64,000 bases of DNA from Flavobacterium sp. JAS (GTDB taxonomy: Bacteria > Bacteroidota > Bacteroidia > Flavobacteriales > Flavobacteriaceae): the NCBI RefSeq assembly GCF_020991455.1, contig NZ_JAJMOX010000006.1, positions 1 to 64,000 of the forward strand. The letters are read 5' to 3'. Below are positions 7,590-17,242 of this stretch, piece by piece. Made by a program: the position numbers and the translations under genes. How positions within the stretch are numbered: the stretch's first letter is position 1; every line of letters starts with the position of its first letter. Below the pieces are notes generated by a model that saw nothing but the letters and a program-made list of their open reading frames with translations, was not told the DNA's origin and did no database searches.

Positions 7590-8861
7590 ATGTTACAAAT
7601 CGCATTTATTAGAGAGAATCAGGAGAAAGTAATCAAGGCTTTAGCAAAACGAAATATCGATGCTAAAAGCGTTGTTGAAGAAGTGGTGCAACTAGACGAA
7701 AACCGTCGCGCAACACAAGTTGAATTAGATAATACTTTAGCCGAATCTAATAAATTATCCAAAGACATAGGCGAGTTAATGAAAGCGGGAGAGAAATCTA
7801 AAGCCGCAATTTTAAAAGAAAAAACCGTTTCATTAAAAGAAAAAAGTAAAGAATTAGGCGAAAAAGCAGAAGCTTTGGCTGTCGAATTAACCAATAAATT
7901 ATACACGTTACCAAATCTTCCGGCTGATATTGTTCCTGAAGGAAAAACTCCGGACGATAATTTGAATGTTTTCCAAGAGGGAGATATTCCGGTTTTGCAT
8001 GAAGGAGCACAACCACACTGGGAATTGGTAAAAAAATACGATATCATCGATTTTGAGTTAGGTGTAAAAATTACAGGTGCAGGATTTCCGGTTTACAAAG
8101 GAAAAGGAGCTCGTTTGCAACGTGCTTTGATTAATTATTTCTTAGATAAAAATACTGCTGCAGGATATAATGAAGTACAAGTTCCACATTTGGTAAATGA
8201 AGCTTCAGGTTTCGGAACAGGACAATTGCCGGACAAAGAAGGACAAATGTATCACTCAACAATTGATGATTTATATTTGATTCCAACCGCTGAGGTTCCG
8301 GTTACGAACTTATTCCGCGACGTTTTATTAACTGAAACTGAATTACCGGTTTTATACACGGCTTACACGCCATGTTTCCGCCGTGAAGCAGGTTCTTACG
8401 GAGCTCACGTTCGTGGATTAAACCGTTTGCACCAATTTGATAAAGTAGAAATCGTACGCGTTGAACATCCTGATAATTCTTATGCAGCACTTGACGGAAT
8501 GGTTGAGCATGTAAAAGAGATTTTGAAAGAATTGAAATTGCCTTACAGAGTTTTACGTTTATGTGGTGGCGATATGGGTTTCACATCGGCTTTAACGTAT
8601 GATTTTGAAGTGTTTTCTACAGCGCAGGATCGTTGGTTAGAAATCAGTTCAGTTTCTAACTTTGAGACTTTCCAGGCAAATCGCTTGAAATTACGTTTCA
8701 AAGACAAAGACGGAAAAAACCAATTGGCACACACGCTAAACGGAAGTTCATTGGCATTGCCGAGGGTTTTGGCCGGAATTTTAGAAAATTACCAAACACC
8801 GGAAGGAATCGTAATTCCAGAAGTTTTACGCCCTTACTGTGGATTTGATATTATAAATTAA
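7590..8861 (+). CDS. serS: Serine--tRNA ligase
   Basis: The 423-residue length is typical for bacterial SerRS. Residues 1-105 form the long antiparallel coiled-coil arm that grips the tRNA-Ser variable arm (rich in LDENRR, LKEKSKELGEKAEAL). The class II core follows: motif 1 around ALINYFLDKNTAAGYNEVQV, motif 2 at PCFRREAGSYGAHVRGLNR, and motif 3 at NGSSLALPRVLAGILENYQ. TAEVPVTN and SSVSNFETFQANRLKLRF are also SerRS-specific. It charges tRNA-Ser (and primes tRNA-Sec where present). A -7 box lies just upstream and a 32-bp palindrome follows. Identification is secure. Confidence 0.98.
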   Translation: MLQIAFIRENQEKVIKALAKRNIDAKSVVEEVVQLDENRRATQVELDNTLAESNKLSKDIGELMKAGEKSKAAILKEKTVSLKEKSKELGEKAEALAVELTNKLYTLPNLPADIVPEGKTPDDNLNVFQEGDIPVLHEGAQPHWELVKKYDIIDFELGVKITGAGFPVYKGKGARLQRALINYFLDKNTAAGYNEVQVPHLVNEASGFGTGQLPDKEGQMYHSTIDDLYLIPTAEVPVTNLFRDVLLTETELPVLYTAYTPCFRREAGSYGAHVRGLNRLHQFDKVEIVRVEHPDNSYAALDGMVEHVKEILKELKLPYRVLRLCGGDMGFTSALTYDFEVFSTAQDRWLEISSVSNFETFQANRLKLRFKDKDGKNQLAHTLNGSSLALPRVLAGILENYQTPEGIVIPEVLRPYCGFDIIN

Positions 8862-8882
8862 TTTTATTGTAACTTTAGGATG

Positions 8883-8914
8883 AAACCTAACAGGTTTTAA
8901 AACCTGTTAGGTTT
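8883..8914. repeat. Perfect 32-bp palindrome, 'AACCTAACAGGTTTT' class, probable terminator
   Basis: The 16-base arms aaacctaacaggtttt and aaaacctgttaggttt abut exactly at 8898/8899, followed by a short T-run. It lies 21 bp after serS and 35 bp before lgt, where it could act as a terminator. A related palindrome occurs at 23724-23750. Confidence 0.75.
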
Positions 8915-8949
8915 TCTTAATTGCATTAAACTATACTAAAAATAAAAGG

Positions 8950-9783
8950 ATGAATGGAGTTTTGAATTGGAATGTAGATCCGGTTATTTTTATGATAACA
9001 GATAGCTTCCCATTAAAATATTATGGAGCTCTTTTTGCCTGCGGACTGTTATTGGGCTACGCTATTGTAAGAAATATTTATAGAAAAGAAAATCTTTCGC
9101 TAGATAATCTCGATAGTTTATTGGTCTACGTAATTGTAGGGACAATTTTAGGTGCGAGATTAGGGCATTGTTTCTTTTATGAACCAGAGTATTTTTTTAA
9201 CCATCCAATAGAAATTCTTTTGCCAATTCAGAAAATAGGCGGAGTTTACAAATTTGTTGGATTTATGGGGTTAGCGAGTCACGGAGGTTCAATAGGAGTG
9301 CTTACAGCGATGGTTTTATATTGTAGGAAATACAAAGTTAAATTCTTGTGGCTTTTAGATAAAATGGCTATTGGAGTTCCTGTTACGGGAGCTTTTATAA
9401 GATTTGGAAATTTTATGAATTCTGAAATCTACGGGAAACCAACAAACGGAAATTGGGGAGTTGTTTTTGAAAGAGTTGATATGACTCCGAGGCATCCAAC
9501 GCAATTGTATGAAGCATTTGCCTATTTGTTGATTTTTGTAATTTTATTTTGGATGTATAATTCCGAAAAAATTAAAAAAGCCGATGGATTAATTTTTGGA
9601 TATTTCCTGACGTTACTCTTTTTAGCCCGATTTATAATTGAATTTTTCAAAGAAAATCAAGAAGCTTTTGAAAATAGTATGCCAATAAATATGGGACAAA
9701 TATTAAGTATTCCGTTTATTTTAATTGGTCTGGCTTTGATTGTATGGAAATCAAAAGCAAAAAGTGAGTTCGTCGAAATTTGA
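8950..9783 (+). CDS. lgt: Prolipoprotein diacylglyceryl transferase
   Basis: This 277-residue polytopic inner-membrane enzyme has the Lgt hallmarks: GARLGHCFFYEP, GLASHGGSIG, and the signature RFGNFMNSEIYGKPT, with HPTQLYEA further on. The invariant Arg and Gly residues of the signature are intact. It moves diacylglycerol from phosphatidylglycerol to the lipobox cysteine, the first step in maturing the many lipoproteins in this window (PKD, OmpA, DUF4270 and SGNH proteins). It is followed by the TPR gene 60 bp downstream on the same strand, after the serS palindrome. Identification is secure. Confidence 0.96.
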   Translation: MNGVLNWNVDPVIFMITDSFPLKYYGALFACGLLLGYAIVRNIYRKENLSLDNLDSLLVYVIVGTILGARLGHCFFYEPEYFFNHPIEILLPIQKIGGVYKFVGFMGLASHGGSIGVLTAMVLYCRKYKVKFLWLLDKMAIGVPVTGAFIRFGNFMNSEIYGKPTNGNWGVVFERVDMTPRHPTQLYEAFAYLLIFVILFWMYNSEKIKKADGLIFGYFLTLLFLARFIIEFFKENQEAFENSMPINMGQILSIPFILIGLALIVWKSKAKSEFVEI

Positions 9784-9845
9784 TAATGTCTGAGTTCGGT
9801 TTCTGAAATAAGGGACTGAAAACTACAACTATAAAAAACTGAAAT

Positions 9846-11627
9846 ATGAAAAACATCTTTATCTATATCGTTTTGTTGTGGTCTACTTTTGCATTAGCAC
9901 AAAACGAGCAATTGGCTCAATATTACTACGAGAAAGGCGATTTTGAAAAAGCTAAAATCAGCTACGAAGAGCTTTTAGCCAGTGCACCATCCAATACGCA
10001 ATATTTTTTAAGAACCGTTGATTGTTATCAGCAATTGCAGCAATACACAATTGCCGAAAAAGCAATTCAGGATCGATACAACAGATACAAACAAGGTGTT
10101 TTTTTAGTAGAATTGGGATATAATTTTCAATTGCAGAAAAACGAAGCTAAAGCCAAAAATTACTACGAACAGGCTATCGAAAAAATCAAAACGAGTCCGA
10201 ATGATGTTTACGGAATCGGAAATTCTTTTGAGAAAAAGGTATTGTTAGAATATGCTTTAAAAGCGTATCAAACCGCAATGCAGGTACAACCGAATTATAA
10301 TTTTAATTTCCAGATTGGATTGTTGTATGGACAGTTAGGAAAGACGGATCAGATGATTGATCTTTTATTGACAGAATCGTATAATAATCCTCAAAATTCT
10401 AATTTAATTCAGACACAATTGTCGCGCTTTATGAGTGGTGAAACTGATAATACTGCTTTTAAAGATGCAATGCGTAAAGCTTTAATTCTGAGAACTCAAA
10501 AAGATCAGGATGTATTTTGGAATCACTATTTGAGTTGGTTTTATGTACAGCAAAAAGAATTTGGAAAAGCCTTTATTCAGGAAAAAGCCATTTATAAGCG
10601 TGAGCCCGAATCACTTTCGAGTATTGTGAATTTAAGTCATTTTGCAATGAACGAAGATGATACAGATACGGCTGAGGAAATCCTGAATTTCATTCTTCAG
10701 AACACTAAAGATTTAGATTTGCTGGTTCAGACCAATTCGTATTTAATGCAAATTAAAATCGATAAAGCACAGGAAAAAGATTATCCAATTATCAGTGCTG
10801 AGCTACAACAATTGCTCACAACCTATGAAATAACTCCTTTTACCTTATCTTTGCAAATAATTCAGGCGCATTTCCTGGCTTTCAATCTTAAAAAGACGGA
10901 AGAAGGGAAGGCAATTATTAAAAAAGCGCTGGAATTAAATTTGAATGGTTATCAGGAAGCAGATGCGAAGATGGAGTTGGCGGATATCTTGCTTTTAGAA
11001 GAAAAATTCAATCAGGCGTTGATTTATTATTCGCAAATTCAGTTGGATTTAAAGAATGATGTAATGGCGCATGAAGCAAGTTTAAAAGCGGCAAAAACGA
11101 GTTATTACAAAGGCGATTTTGAGTGGGCTTTAAAACAATTTAAAGAGTTAAAAGCGGCAAACACACAATTGATTGCCAACGATGCTCTTGAATATTTTTT
11201 ATTGATTAATGATAATAACGCTGCAGATTCGACACAAACGGCTTTGAAGCAATTTGCTAAAGGTGACTTTTTGATGTATCAGAATAAAAAACCGGAAGCA
11301 GTTGCTCAGTTTCAGAGTATTTTGAAGAATTTCAAAGGACAGGAAATCGAAGCTGTAACATTGTTGCGTTTAGGTAAAGTTTATGAAAGTCAGAAAGATT
11401 TTAGTTCGGCTTTAAGCCAATACCAGCAAATCATTGACAATCATAGCGACGGAATTTATGTTGATGAAGCGCTGTTTTTTTCGGCAGAGATTTACAACGA
11501 TGAATTGCATGACGTAGAAAAGGCAAAACCTTTGTATGAGAAGGTAATTTTTAACCATCAGGATAGTATTTACTTTGTTGATGCGAGAAAAAAATATCGA
11601 GAATTAAGAGGAGACAAGAATTTATAA
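9846..11627 (+). CDS. Secreted tetratricopeptide-repeat protein
   Basis: The protein has 593 residues and starts with a signal peptide ending at FALAQ. Consecutive TPR helices fill almost the whole length: for example YYEKGDFEKAKISYEELLA near the N-terminus, YYEQAIEKIKTSPNDVYGI, and ALSQYQQIIDNHSDGIYVDE near the C-terminus, with the W/G/Y/A/P positions usual for TPRs. No catalytic motif is present, so it most likely scaffolds envelope protein assemblies. It is the first of a same-strand run: TPR, DUF4286, rsmA, mgtE. The gap to the next gene contains only degenerate short direct repeats (CTCAGAAAC-like). The partner is unknown. Confidence 0.88.
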   Translation: MKNIFIYIVLLWSTFALAQNEQLAQYYYEKGDFEKAKISYEELLASAPSNTQYFLRTVDCYQQLQQYTIAEKAIQDRYNRYKQGVFLVELGYNFQLQKNEAKAKNYYEQAIEKIKTSPNDVYGIGNSFEKKVLLEYALKAYQTAMQVQPNYNFNFQIGLLYGQLGKTDQMIDLLLTESYNNPQNSNLIQTQLSRFMSGETDNTAFKDAMRKALILRTQKDQDVFWNHYLSWFYVQQKEFGKAFIQEKAIYKREPESLSSIVNLSHFAMNEDDTDTAEEILNFILQNTKDLDLLVQTNSYLMQIKIDKAQEKDYPIISAELQQLLTTYEITPFTLSLQIIQAHFLAFNLKKTEEGKAIIKKALELNLNGYQEADAKMELADILLLEEKFNQALIYYSQIQLDLKNDVMAHEASLKAAKTSYYKGDFEWALKQFKELKAANTQLIANDALEYFLLINDNNAADSTQTALKQFAKGDFLMYQNKKPEAVAQFQSILKNFKGQEIEAVTLLRLGKVYESQKDFSSALSQYQQIIDNHSDGIYVDEALFFSAEIYNDELHDVEKAKPLYEKVIFNHQDSIYFVDARKKYRELRGDKNL

Positions 11628-11713
11628 TATGACGATTTGTTCAGGGGTTTTGAGCATTACAGAATAAAAAGCTCAGAAACTTAGAGACTCAGAATCTCAG
11701 AAACTTTAAAAAA

Positions 11714-12025
11714 ATGATTATTTACAACGTTACCACCAATATACACGAAAGCGTTCATGACCAATGGTTAAAATGGATGCAGGAAAAACACATACCGGAA
11801 ATTCTGGCTACACAAAAGTTTTCTTCAGCACGAATTGTAAAAGTTTTGGTTGAAGAAGAAATGGGCGGAATAACTTATTCAGTTCAATATGTTGCCGATA
11901 ATAAAGAAATTCTGGAACGTTATTATATAGAAGATGAACCCAGATTTCACAAAGAGGCTTTAGAATTATTTGCTGACAAAATGCTTTCTTTCAGAACGGA
12001 ATTGGAAGTGATTTCGGAACACTAG
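11714..12025 (+). CDS. DUF4286 family protein
   Basis: This 103-residue cytosolic protein matches the DUF4286 family through MIIYNVTTNIHESVHDQWL, WMQEKHIPEILATQKF and the central SVQYVADNKEILERYY stretch. The fold looks like a ferredoxin-like (dimeric alpha-beta barrel) domain. No function is known for the family. It sits between the TPR gene and rsmA, and I infer that it is part of the same conserved neighbourhood. Confidence 0.82.
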   Translation: MIIYNVTTNIHESVHDQWLKWMQEKHIPEILATQKFSSARIVKVLVEEEMGGITYSVQYVADNKEILERYYIEDEPRFHKEALELFADKMLSFRTELEVISEH

Positions 12026-12304
12026 AAATTAGTTTTCAGTCTCGGTTTTCAGATAAAAAGAGATGTTTACAAACTCATTTTAAATGGAAATAAAATTGCC
12101 CACAGATTAAGCGGATCAAACGGATTAACGCAGATTATTAAGTTTAAAAATTTGTGATAATTAGTGCAATTCGTGGCAAAACAATAAAAATAGAACTTTG
12201 TGGCTTTGAGCCTTCGCGGCAAAAGAGAAATAGAAATAAACTTTGCATTTTAGCACCTTCATGGTAAGAAAAGCTTAGTGCCTTTAAGGCAAACAAAAGA
12301 GAAA
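12026..12304. repeat. Intergenic mosaic of repeat fragments upstream of rsmA
   Basis: This 279-bp gap contains a half element of the CCACAGATTAA class (about 12100-12140), a short ATTCGTGGCA fragment (12169-12178), and CTTTGTGGC / CTTCGCGGC / CCTTCATGG / CCTTTAAGGC pieces. The arms lack a full complementary partner here, so they look like degraded copies of elements that are complete elsewhere in the window. No gene is visible. Confidence 0.55.
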
Positions 12305-13084
12305 ATGGAAAAAGTAAAAGCCAAAAAACATTTAGGACAACACTTCCTGAAAGATGAAAGTATCGCCAAAGCTATTGCAGATACCTTAAGCCTGAAAGGA
12401 TACGATGAGGTTTTAGAAATAGGACCGGGGATGGGTGTGTTGACTAAGTATTTGCTTGACAAACCAATTAATACACACGTGATCGAGATTGATGGAGAAT
12501 CTGTGGTGTATTTGGGTGAAAATTATCCAAAATTAAAAGATAAGATTATCTCTCAGGATTTTCTGAAATACAATATTAACGAGGTTTACGAAAATAAGCA
12601 GTTCGCCATAATTGGAAACTTTCCATATAACATTTCGACGCAAATCGTTTTTAGAACTTTAGAATTTAAACATCAGATTCCGGAGTTTTCGGGAATGTTT
12701 CAAAAAGAAGTAGCTGAGCGAATATGCGAGAAAAAGGGTTCTAAGGCTTACGGAATATTATCAGTTTTAGCTCAGGCTTTCTATGATACAGAGTATCTGT
12801 TTACGGTAGATGAAAATGTTTTTATTCCTCCGCCCAAGGTGAAATCGGGTGTGATGAAAATGACCCGAAAGGAAGATTATAGCCTTCCATGCGGTGAAAA
12901 GTTATTTTTTACGGTTGTAAAAACGGCTTTTCAGCAAAGACGAAAAACATTACGTAACAGTTTGAAAACATTAAATTTATCAGATGAATTGCGATTAGAC
13001 ACTATCTTTGATAAGCGTCCGGAGCAATTAAGCGTGGAGGAATTTATTGTTTTGACTCAAAAAATAGAAGCCGATGGAGTTTAA
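12305..13084 (+). CDS. rsmA: 16S rRNA dimethyladenosine transferase RsmA (KsgA)
   Basis: From the ATG at 12305 the protein is 259 residues, the family length; a GTG 27 bp upstream is less likely because [15 protein letters not shown] is the canonical N-terminus. SAM-binding motif I is [13 protein letters not shown], the acidic loop is VIEIDGE, and the catalytic motif IV is GNFPYNIS (NxxY/F type). The C-terminal helical domain holds [11 protein letters not shown] and [12 protein letters not shown], which bind rRNA. It dimethylates the two adjacent adenines near the 3' end of 16S rRNA. Its last 11 bases overlap the start of mgtE, so the two are translationally coupled. Confidence 0.97.
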   Translation: MEKVKAKKHLGQHFLKDESIAKAIADTLSLKGYDEVLEIGPGMGVLTKYLLDKPINTHVIEIDGESVVYLGENYPKLKDKIISQDFLKYNINEVYENKQFAIIGNFPYNISTQIVFRTLEFKHQIPEFSGMFQKEVAERICEKKGSKAYGILSVLAQAFYDTEYLFTVDENVFIPPPKVKSGVMKMTRKEDYSLPCGEKLFFTVVKTAFQQRRKTLRNSLKTLNLSDELRLDTIFDKRPEQLSVEEFIVLTQKIEADGV

Positions 13085-14480
13085 AATCAGCAAAGAGCTT
13101 ACGAAACAAATAGCTCAACTCATTCAAGCTAAAAACAATAAGGAGCTCGAGATCTTATTAAATGACATGCACCATGCGGATTTCGCTGAAATCCTTGATG
13201 AAATTGATATTGATGAAGCAACTTATATTTTTAAGGTTTTAGATAGCGAAAAAACAGCCGAAATTCTTTTGGAATTAGAGGATGATTTACGTGAGCAAAT
13301 CTTAAACCGACTTTCGCCTAAAGAAATTGCCGAAGAGCTTGACGAACTTGAAACCAATGATGCGGCAGATATTATTGGTGAACTTTCAAAAGACAGAAAA
13401 GCTGAGGTAATCTCAGAACTTCAGGACGTAGAACACGCAAAAGGAATCGTTGATTTACTTCGTTACGATGAAGATACTGCGGGTGGTATCATGCACAAAG
13501 AGTTGGTGAAAGTCAACGAAAACTGGAATGTACTTACTTGCGTGAAAGAAATGCGTATTCAGGCCGAAAATGTTTCCAGAGTACATTCTATTTATGTTGT
13601 TGATGATGAAAACAGACTTAAAGGGAGATTATCTCTTAAAGATTTATTGACAACTTCTACTAAAACACAAATTTCTGATATCTATATTAGAAAATTATAC
13701 CACGTAAACGTTGAAACACCAGATGTCGAGGTAGCTCGAATGATGGATAAATACGATTTGGAAGCTATTCCGGTAGTGGATGAATTAGGACGTTTAGTTG
13801 GTCGCATTACCATTGACGATATTATTGATGTCATCAAAGATGAAATTGAAAAAAGAGATACCGAAGACATTCAGAAATTCGGGGGACTTGAAGCATTAGA
13901 ATTACCATACGTTCAAACACGTCTTGGCGAGATGGTCAAAAAGAGAGCAACATGGCTTGTTGTTTTATTTATTGGTGAAATGTTTACCGCATCTGCAATG
14001 GGATTTTTTGAAGGAGAGATTGAGAAAGCAGTGGTTTTGGCATTATTTGTTCCGCTTATTATTTCAAGTGGAGGGAATTCAGGTTCACAAGCAGCGACAT
14101 TAATCATTCGTGCAATGGCGTTGAAAGAGCTGACACTAAAGGATTGGTGGTATGTAATGAAGAAAGAAATCGCTTCAGGTTTTCTATTGGGAGCTATTTT
14201 AGGGATTGTTGGTTTTATCAGGATTATGGTTTGGCAGCAAACCGGACTTTACGAATATGGTGAACATTGGCTGGCAATTGGAGCGACAGTTTCACTTTCG
14301 TTAGTTTTTATTGTTTTGTGGGGAACACTTTCCGGATCAATGATACCTTTTTTATTGAAAAGACTTAAACTGGATCCCGCAACTTCATCGGCGCCATTTG
14401 TGGCTACGCTGGTAGACGTGACAGGATTAGTGATTTATTTTACAATCGCTTCTTTATTGTTAAAAGGGAAGTTGCTGTAA
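13074..14480 (+). CDS. mgtE: Magnesium transporter MgtE
   Basis: The protein is 468 residues. The N-terminal superhelical MgtE_N domain spans about 1-130 and is rich in acidic [21 protein letters not shown] repeats. Two CBS domains follow at about 135-265, including [20 protein letters not shown] and [20 protein letters not shown]. The five-helix channel covers about 285-468, with [12 protein letters not shown] and the C-terminal [17 protein letters not shown] lining the pore. MgtE is a Mg2+-gated Mg2+ channel in the inner membrane. The start codon lies inside the end of rsmA. Identification is secure. Confidence 0.96.
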   Translation: MEFKISKELTKQIAQLIQAKNNKELEILLNDMHHADFAEILDEIDIDEATYIFKVLDSEKTAEILLELEDDLREQILNRLSPKEIAEELDELETNDAADIIGELSKDRKAEVISELQDVEHAKGIVDLLRYDEDTAGGIMHKELVKVNENWNVLTCVKEMRIQAENVSRVHSIYVVDDENRLKGRLSLKDLLTTSTKTQISDIYIRKLYHVNVETPDVEVARMMDKYDLEAIPVVDELGRLVGRITIDDIIDVIKDEIEKRDTEDIQKFGGLEALELPYVQTRLGEMVKKRATWLVVLFIGEMFTASAMGFFEGEIEKAVVLALFVPLIISSGGNSGSQAATLIIRAMALKELTLKDWWYVMKKEIASGFLLGAILGIVGFIRIMVWQQTGLYEYGEHWLAIGATVSLSLVFIVLWGTLSGSMIPFLLKRLKLDPATSSAPFVATLVDVTGLVIYFTIASLLLKGKLL

Positions 14481-14618
14481 GAATGATATTCTTGGCTTTT
14501 AGATTTTTGCCACAAATTGATAGATTGCAGTGATTTAAAATCTGTAAAATCTGCGTAATTTACACGTCGAAAAATTTGCTATTAACCAACCAAAAATAAC
14601 TCAAAAAACCAACCAAGA

Positions 14619-15401
14619 ATGAAAGTACACATAATAGGGGGAGGAAACCTTGGCGTTTCTATCGCCTTGGGAATTGCAAAGTTCTCAAAAAGTAACACGG
14701 TTACCGTTACAAGAAGAAATATAGCAAGTATTCAATATTTATCAGAGTATGGAATTACGGTTTCGTCAGATAATAAACATAATATTCAGGAAGCCGATGT
14801 GGTTATTTTAACCATCAAACCTTATCAGGTAGATATCGTATTGGCAGAAATTTTACCGGTAATTCAAGGTAAAACAATCGCATCTGCCGTAAGCGGATTG
14901 TCTCTTGATATGCTTCAGGAAAAAACAAATAATGCGTATCCGGTAATCCGAATAATGCCAAATATTGCAGCACAATTTGGAGAATCAGCGACTTGTATTT
15001 CTTTCCCTGAAAAGGACAGAGAAAAAGCTTTGCCAATCGTTGATTTGTTTCAGGATTTAGGAACTGCTCCGATTATCGATGAAAAATTAATGGACGCGGC
15101 AACTGTTCTTGGGGCTTGCGGAACGGCTTATGCTTTAAGATACATTCGTGCTTCAATGCAGGCAGGAATCGAAATAGGATTTGATTCTCAAACGGCATTA
15201 GCAATCGCTGCACAAACGGTAAAAGGAGCTGCAAAAATGTTATTAGAGGAGAAAGTACATCCGGAACAATTAATCGACCGTGTAACAACGCCTCAAGGCT
15301 GTACAATTGTCGGTTTGAATGAAATGGAACACAATGGTTTCAGTTCTTCTTTAATCAAAGGAATCAAAACTTCTTTGAAACAGATTAAAGGGATAAAATA
15401 G
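14619..15401 (+). CDS. proC: Pyrroline-5-carboxylate reductase
   Basis: The 260-residue length fits ProC. The Rossmann NADP-binding loop is HIIGGGNLGVSIALGI at the N-terminus, followed by ILTIKPYQV, typical of the family. The C-terminal dimerisation domain carries the signature VTTPQGCTIVGLNEME (the usual form is TSPGGTT). It performs the last step of proline synthesis, reducing pyrroline-5-carboxylate. No other proline genes are nearby. A near-perfect 25-bp inverted repeat with a T-run follows the stop and probably ends the transcript. Confidence 0.93.
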   Translation: MKVHIIGGGNLGVSIALGIAKFSKSNTVTVTRRNIASIQYLSEYGITVSSDNKHNIQEADVVILTIKPYQVDIVLAEILPVIQGKTIASAVSGLSLDMLQEKTNNAYPVIRIMPNIAAQFGESATCISFPEKDREKALPIVDLFQDLGTAPIIDEKLMDAATVLGACGTAYALRYIRASMQAGIEIGFDSQTALAIAAQTVKGAAKMLLEEKVHPEQLIDRVTTPQGCTIVGLNEMEHNGFSSSLIKGIKTSLKQIKGIK

Positions 15402-15410
15402 TTTAAATTT

Positions 15411-15469
15411 CAAAATGAAAAATCCCAAATCCCAAACTTGATAATTGGGATTTGGGATTTTTCATTTTG
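15411..15469. repeat. Perfect 25-bp inverted repeat, 'AATCCCAAATCCCAA' class
   Basis: Arms 15411-15435 and 15445-15469 are perfectly complementary around the 9-nt loop acttgataa. The arms contain tandem ATCCCAA heptamers. It separates convergent proC and the monooxygenase-like gene, and the stem is long enough to terminate both, though it is longer than an ordinary terminator. Confidence 0.85.
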
Positions 15470-15483
15470 GGATTTGTGTTATG

Positions 15484-15783
15484 TTATGCAAAAACTTCAA
15501 AATGCTCTACTTTTTCTTCAAACTCCAGAAGAAAGTCATCATCTTCAGGGTAATATTTTGCTTTTTCGAAATCTTCACCTGCAAAGTTTTTGATTACTTC
15601 AAGATTTTCCCAATAAGTAATAAGTGTAAAATGGGCTTCGTTATTTTTGATATTTCTTAAAAATGACAATTTTATAAAACCAGCTGTTTTTGAATAGTCA
15701 GGAATAGCTGTCTTTTTTATAAACTCGGTGTAAGTTTCATAATCTTCGATTCTTGTTTTTCCGTGCCAGATTCTTGCAATCAT
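15484..15783 (-). CDS. Antibiotic biosynthesis monooxygenase-like protein
   Basis: This is a 99-residue protein with the dimeric alpha/beta-barrel (ABM) pattern: the N-terminal strand MIARIWHGKTRIEDYETY, central FIKLSFLRN and the strand FTLITYWENLEVIKNFAG leading into the C-terminal helix and strand. ABM-fold proteins include small oxygenases and haem-degrading enzymes, and many have no known substrate. No haem or flavin gene is beside it. It is transcribed toward proC and lies 64 bp downstream of nhaA, possibly on the same transcript. Fold confidence is good, activity is unknown. Confidence 0.78.
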   Translation of the reverse strand: MIARIWHGKTRIEDYETYTEFIKKTAIPDYSKTAGFIKLSFLRNIKNNEAHFTLITYWENLEVIKNFAGEDFEKAKYYPEDDDFLLEFEEKVEHFEVFA

Positions 15784-15847
15784 AATAGTAAGTTATTATG
15801 TGATGTGATATTAGTTTTGTCTTTTGAATCAAGTTGATAATTGGAAT

Positions 15848-16990
15848 TTAAACATGTTTTCTGCTTACGGTATATTTCAGATACAACAATCCAAAAACAC
15901 CAGAAAGTATAGAGGCAATTAAAATGGCAATCTTAGAAAAAACAATAGTTTCAGGATCTTTAAAAGCTAGAATCGTAATAAAAATTGACATTGTAAAACC
16001 AATTCCACCTAACATTCCTGCACCTAGAATATGCGCCCATTTCAAACTTTTTGGTAGAGAGCATAATCCGGCACTTACTCCTATGGTAGAGAAAAGTAAA
16101 ATTCCCAGAGGTTTTCCAACCACTAAACCTAAAATGATTCCAAAAGTGTTTGGATGATTTAAACCTTCGTGCCAGTCAGATTCAATAGCGATACAAGTAT
16201 TTGCAACAGCAAACAATGGTAATATAAAGAAAGCAACCGGTTTGTGTAAAAAGTGTTGTAATCTGTACGAAGAAGAATTTTCGTCACCATTCCCAAACGG
16301 AATTACAAAAGCCAAAACAACTCCGGTAATTGTAGCGTGAACTCCTGAGTTTAGCATGAAATACCACATCACAACACCACCAATTAAATACGGAATCAGG
16401 TTTTGTACTTTCATTCGATTCAAAATGAATAGGACAACCCAGATTCCCAGTGCAATCGCTAGATTTGCAAAAGAAATGGTAGTGGTATAAAAAATCGCAA
16501 TAACGATAATAGCACCCAAATCATCAATAACGGCCAAGGCAGTTAGAAAAACTTTTAGTGATGCTGGAACTCTTTTTCCTAAAAGAGATAAAATACCAAT
16601 CGCAAAAGCAATATCTGTAGCCATCGGGATTCCTGCTCCGTTTTGAGTTGCAGTTCCAAAATTTAAAGCCAGGAAAATAGCTGCCGGAACCAACATTCCG
16701 CCAAGAGCAGCCATAATTGGCAAAGAAGCATTTTTGATACTCGATAATTCACCATGGTAAATTTCGCGTTCTAATTCCAGACCAATCAATAAAAAGAAAA
16801 TAGTCATTAAACCATCGTTGATCCAATGTGTGATTGAATGTCCTCCTAAATCTTTTTCCCAAAAAGCAACATATTCCGTTTGATAAGAAGAGTTGGCGAG
16901 ATAAAGTGAAATAATTGTAACAAAGAGCAATAGTATTCCTCCTGATTTTTCGTTTTCAAAAAAGGCTTTAAAAGTCTTGGTTAGTCTCAT
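15848..16990 (-). CDS. nhaA: Na+/H+ antiporter NhaA
   Basis: The 380-residue polytopic membrane protein has the NhaA signature: MATDIAFAIGILSLLGKRVP, followed by LTALAVIDDLGAIIVIA, whose adjacent Asp-Asp pair is the ion-binding site. HSITHWINDGLMTIFFLLIGLELEREI is near the N-terminus and GAGMLGGIGFTMSIFIT near the C-terminus. It exchanges external protons for internal Na+ across the inner membrane. A TAACTTTG box (minus strand, 17055-17062) lies upstream. Identification is secure. Confidence 0.95.
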   Translation of the reverse strand: MRLTKTFKAFFENEKSGGILLLFVTIISLYLANSSYQTEYVAFWEKDLGGHSITHWINDGLMTIFFLLIGLELEREIYHGELSSIKNASLPIMAALGGMLVPAAIFLALNFGTATQNGAGIPMATDIAFAIGILSLLGKRVPASLKVFLTALAVIDDLGAIIVIAIFYTTTISFANLAIALGIWVVLFILNRMKVQNLIPYLIGGVVMWYFMLNSGVHATITGVVLAFVIPFGNGDENSSSYRLQHFLHKPVAFFILPLFAVANTCIAIESDWHEGLNHPNTFGIILGLVVGKPLGILLFSTIGVSAGLCSLPKSLKWAHILGAGMLGGIGFTMSIFITILAFKDPETIVFSKIAILIASILSGVFGLLYLKYTVSRKHV

Positions 16991-17054
16991 ATTGGAGGGG
17001 AAATTTTAATTTAGAAAGGATAAATTCAACGAAAGTTGGCGAATCTTATATTTT

Positions 17055-17062
17055 CAAAGTTA
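17055..17062 (-). promoter_or_regulatory. Putative -7 element for nhaA
   Basis: TAACTTTG on the minus strand matches the TAnnTTTG consensus about 65 bp upstream of the nhaA start. No -33 element was confirmed. Confidence 0.4.
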
Positions 17063-17214
17063 AAAAAAAATATAGCCAATAAAAAATTCTGAAGAGGGTT
17101 AACGCAAAAGTTGCTTTGTGCTTAATGATTTAGGTACGGGTGTAAAGTCACAATTTTTTGAACATGTAACCTGAAACCTGAAACTTTTCAGGAGTGCTAA
17201 TAAATAATTAACCG

Positions 17215-17222
17215 TATTTTTG
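17215..17222 (+). promoter_or_regulatory. Putative -7 element for the hydroxyacid dehydrogenase gene
   Basis: TATTTTTG matches TAnnTTTG and ends 20 bp before the ATG at 17243, giving a short leader. Degenerate CCTGAAA direct repeats lie upstream (17168-17191). Confidence 0.45.
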
Positions 17223-17242
17223 TTTTTATAAAATAAATCACA

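Noticed and set aside
8883..8914. Insertion-sequence end
   Set aside because: No transposase or target duplication is present; a palindrome of this kind is better explained as a small repeat or terminator.
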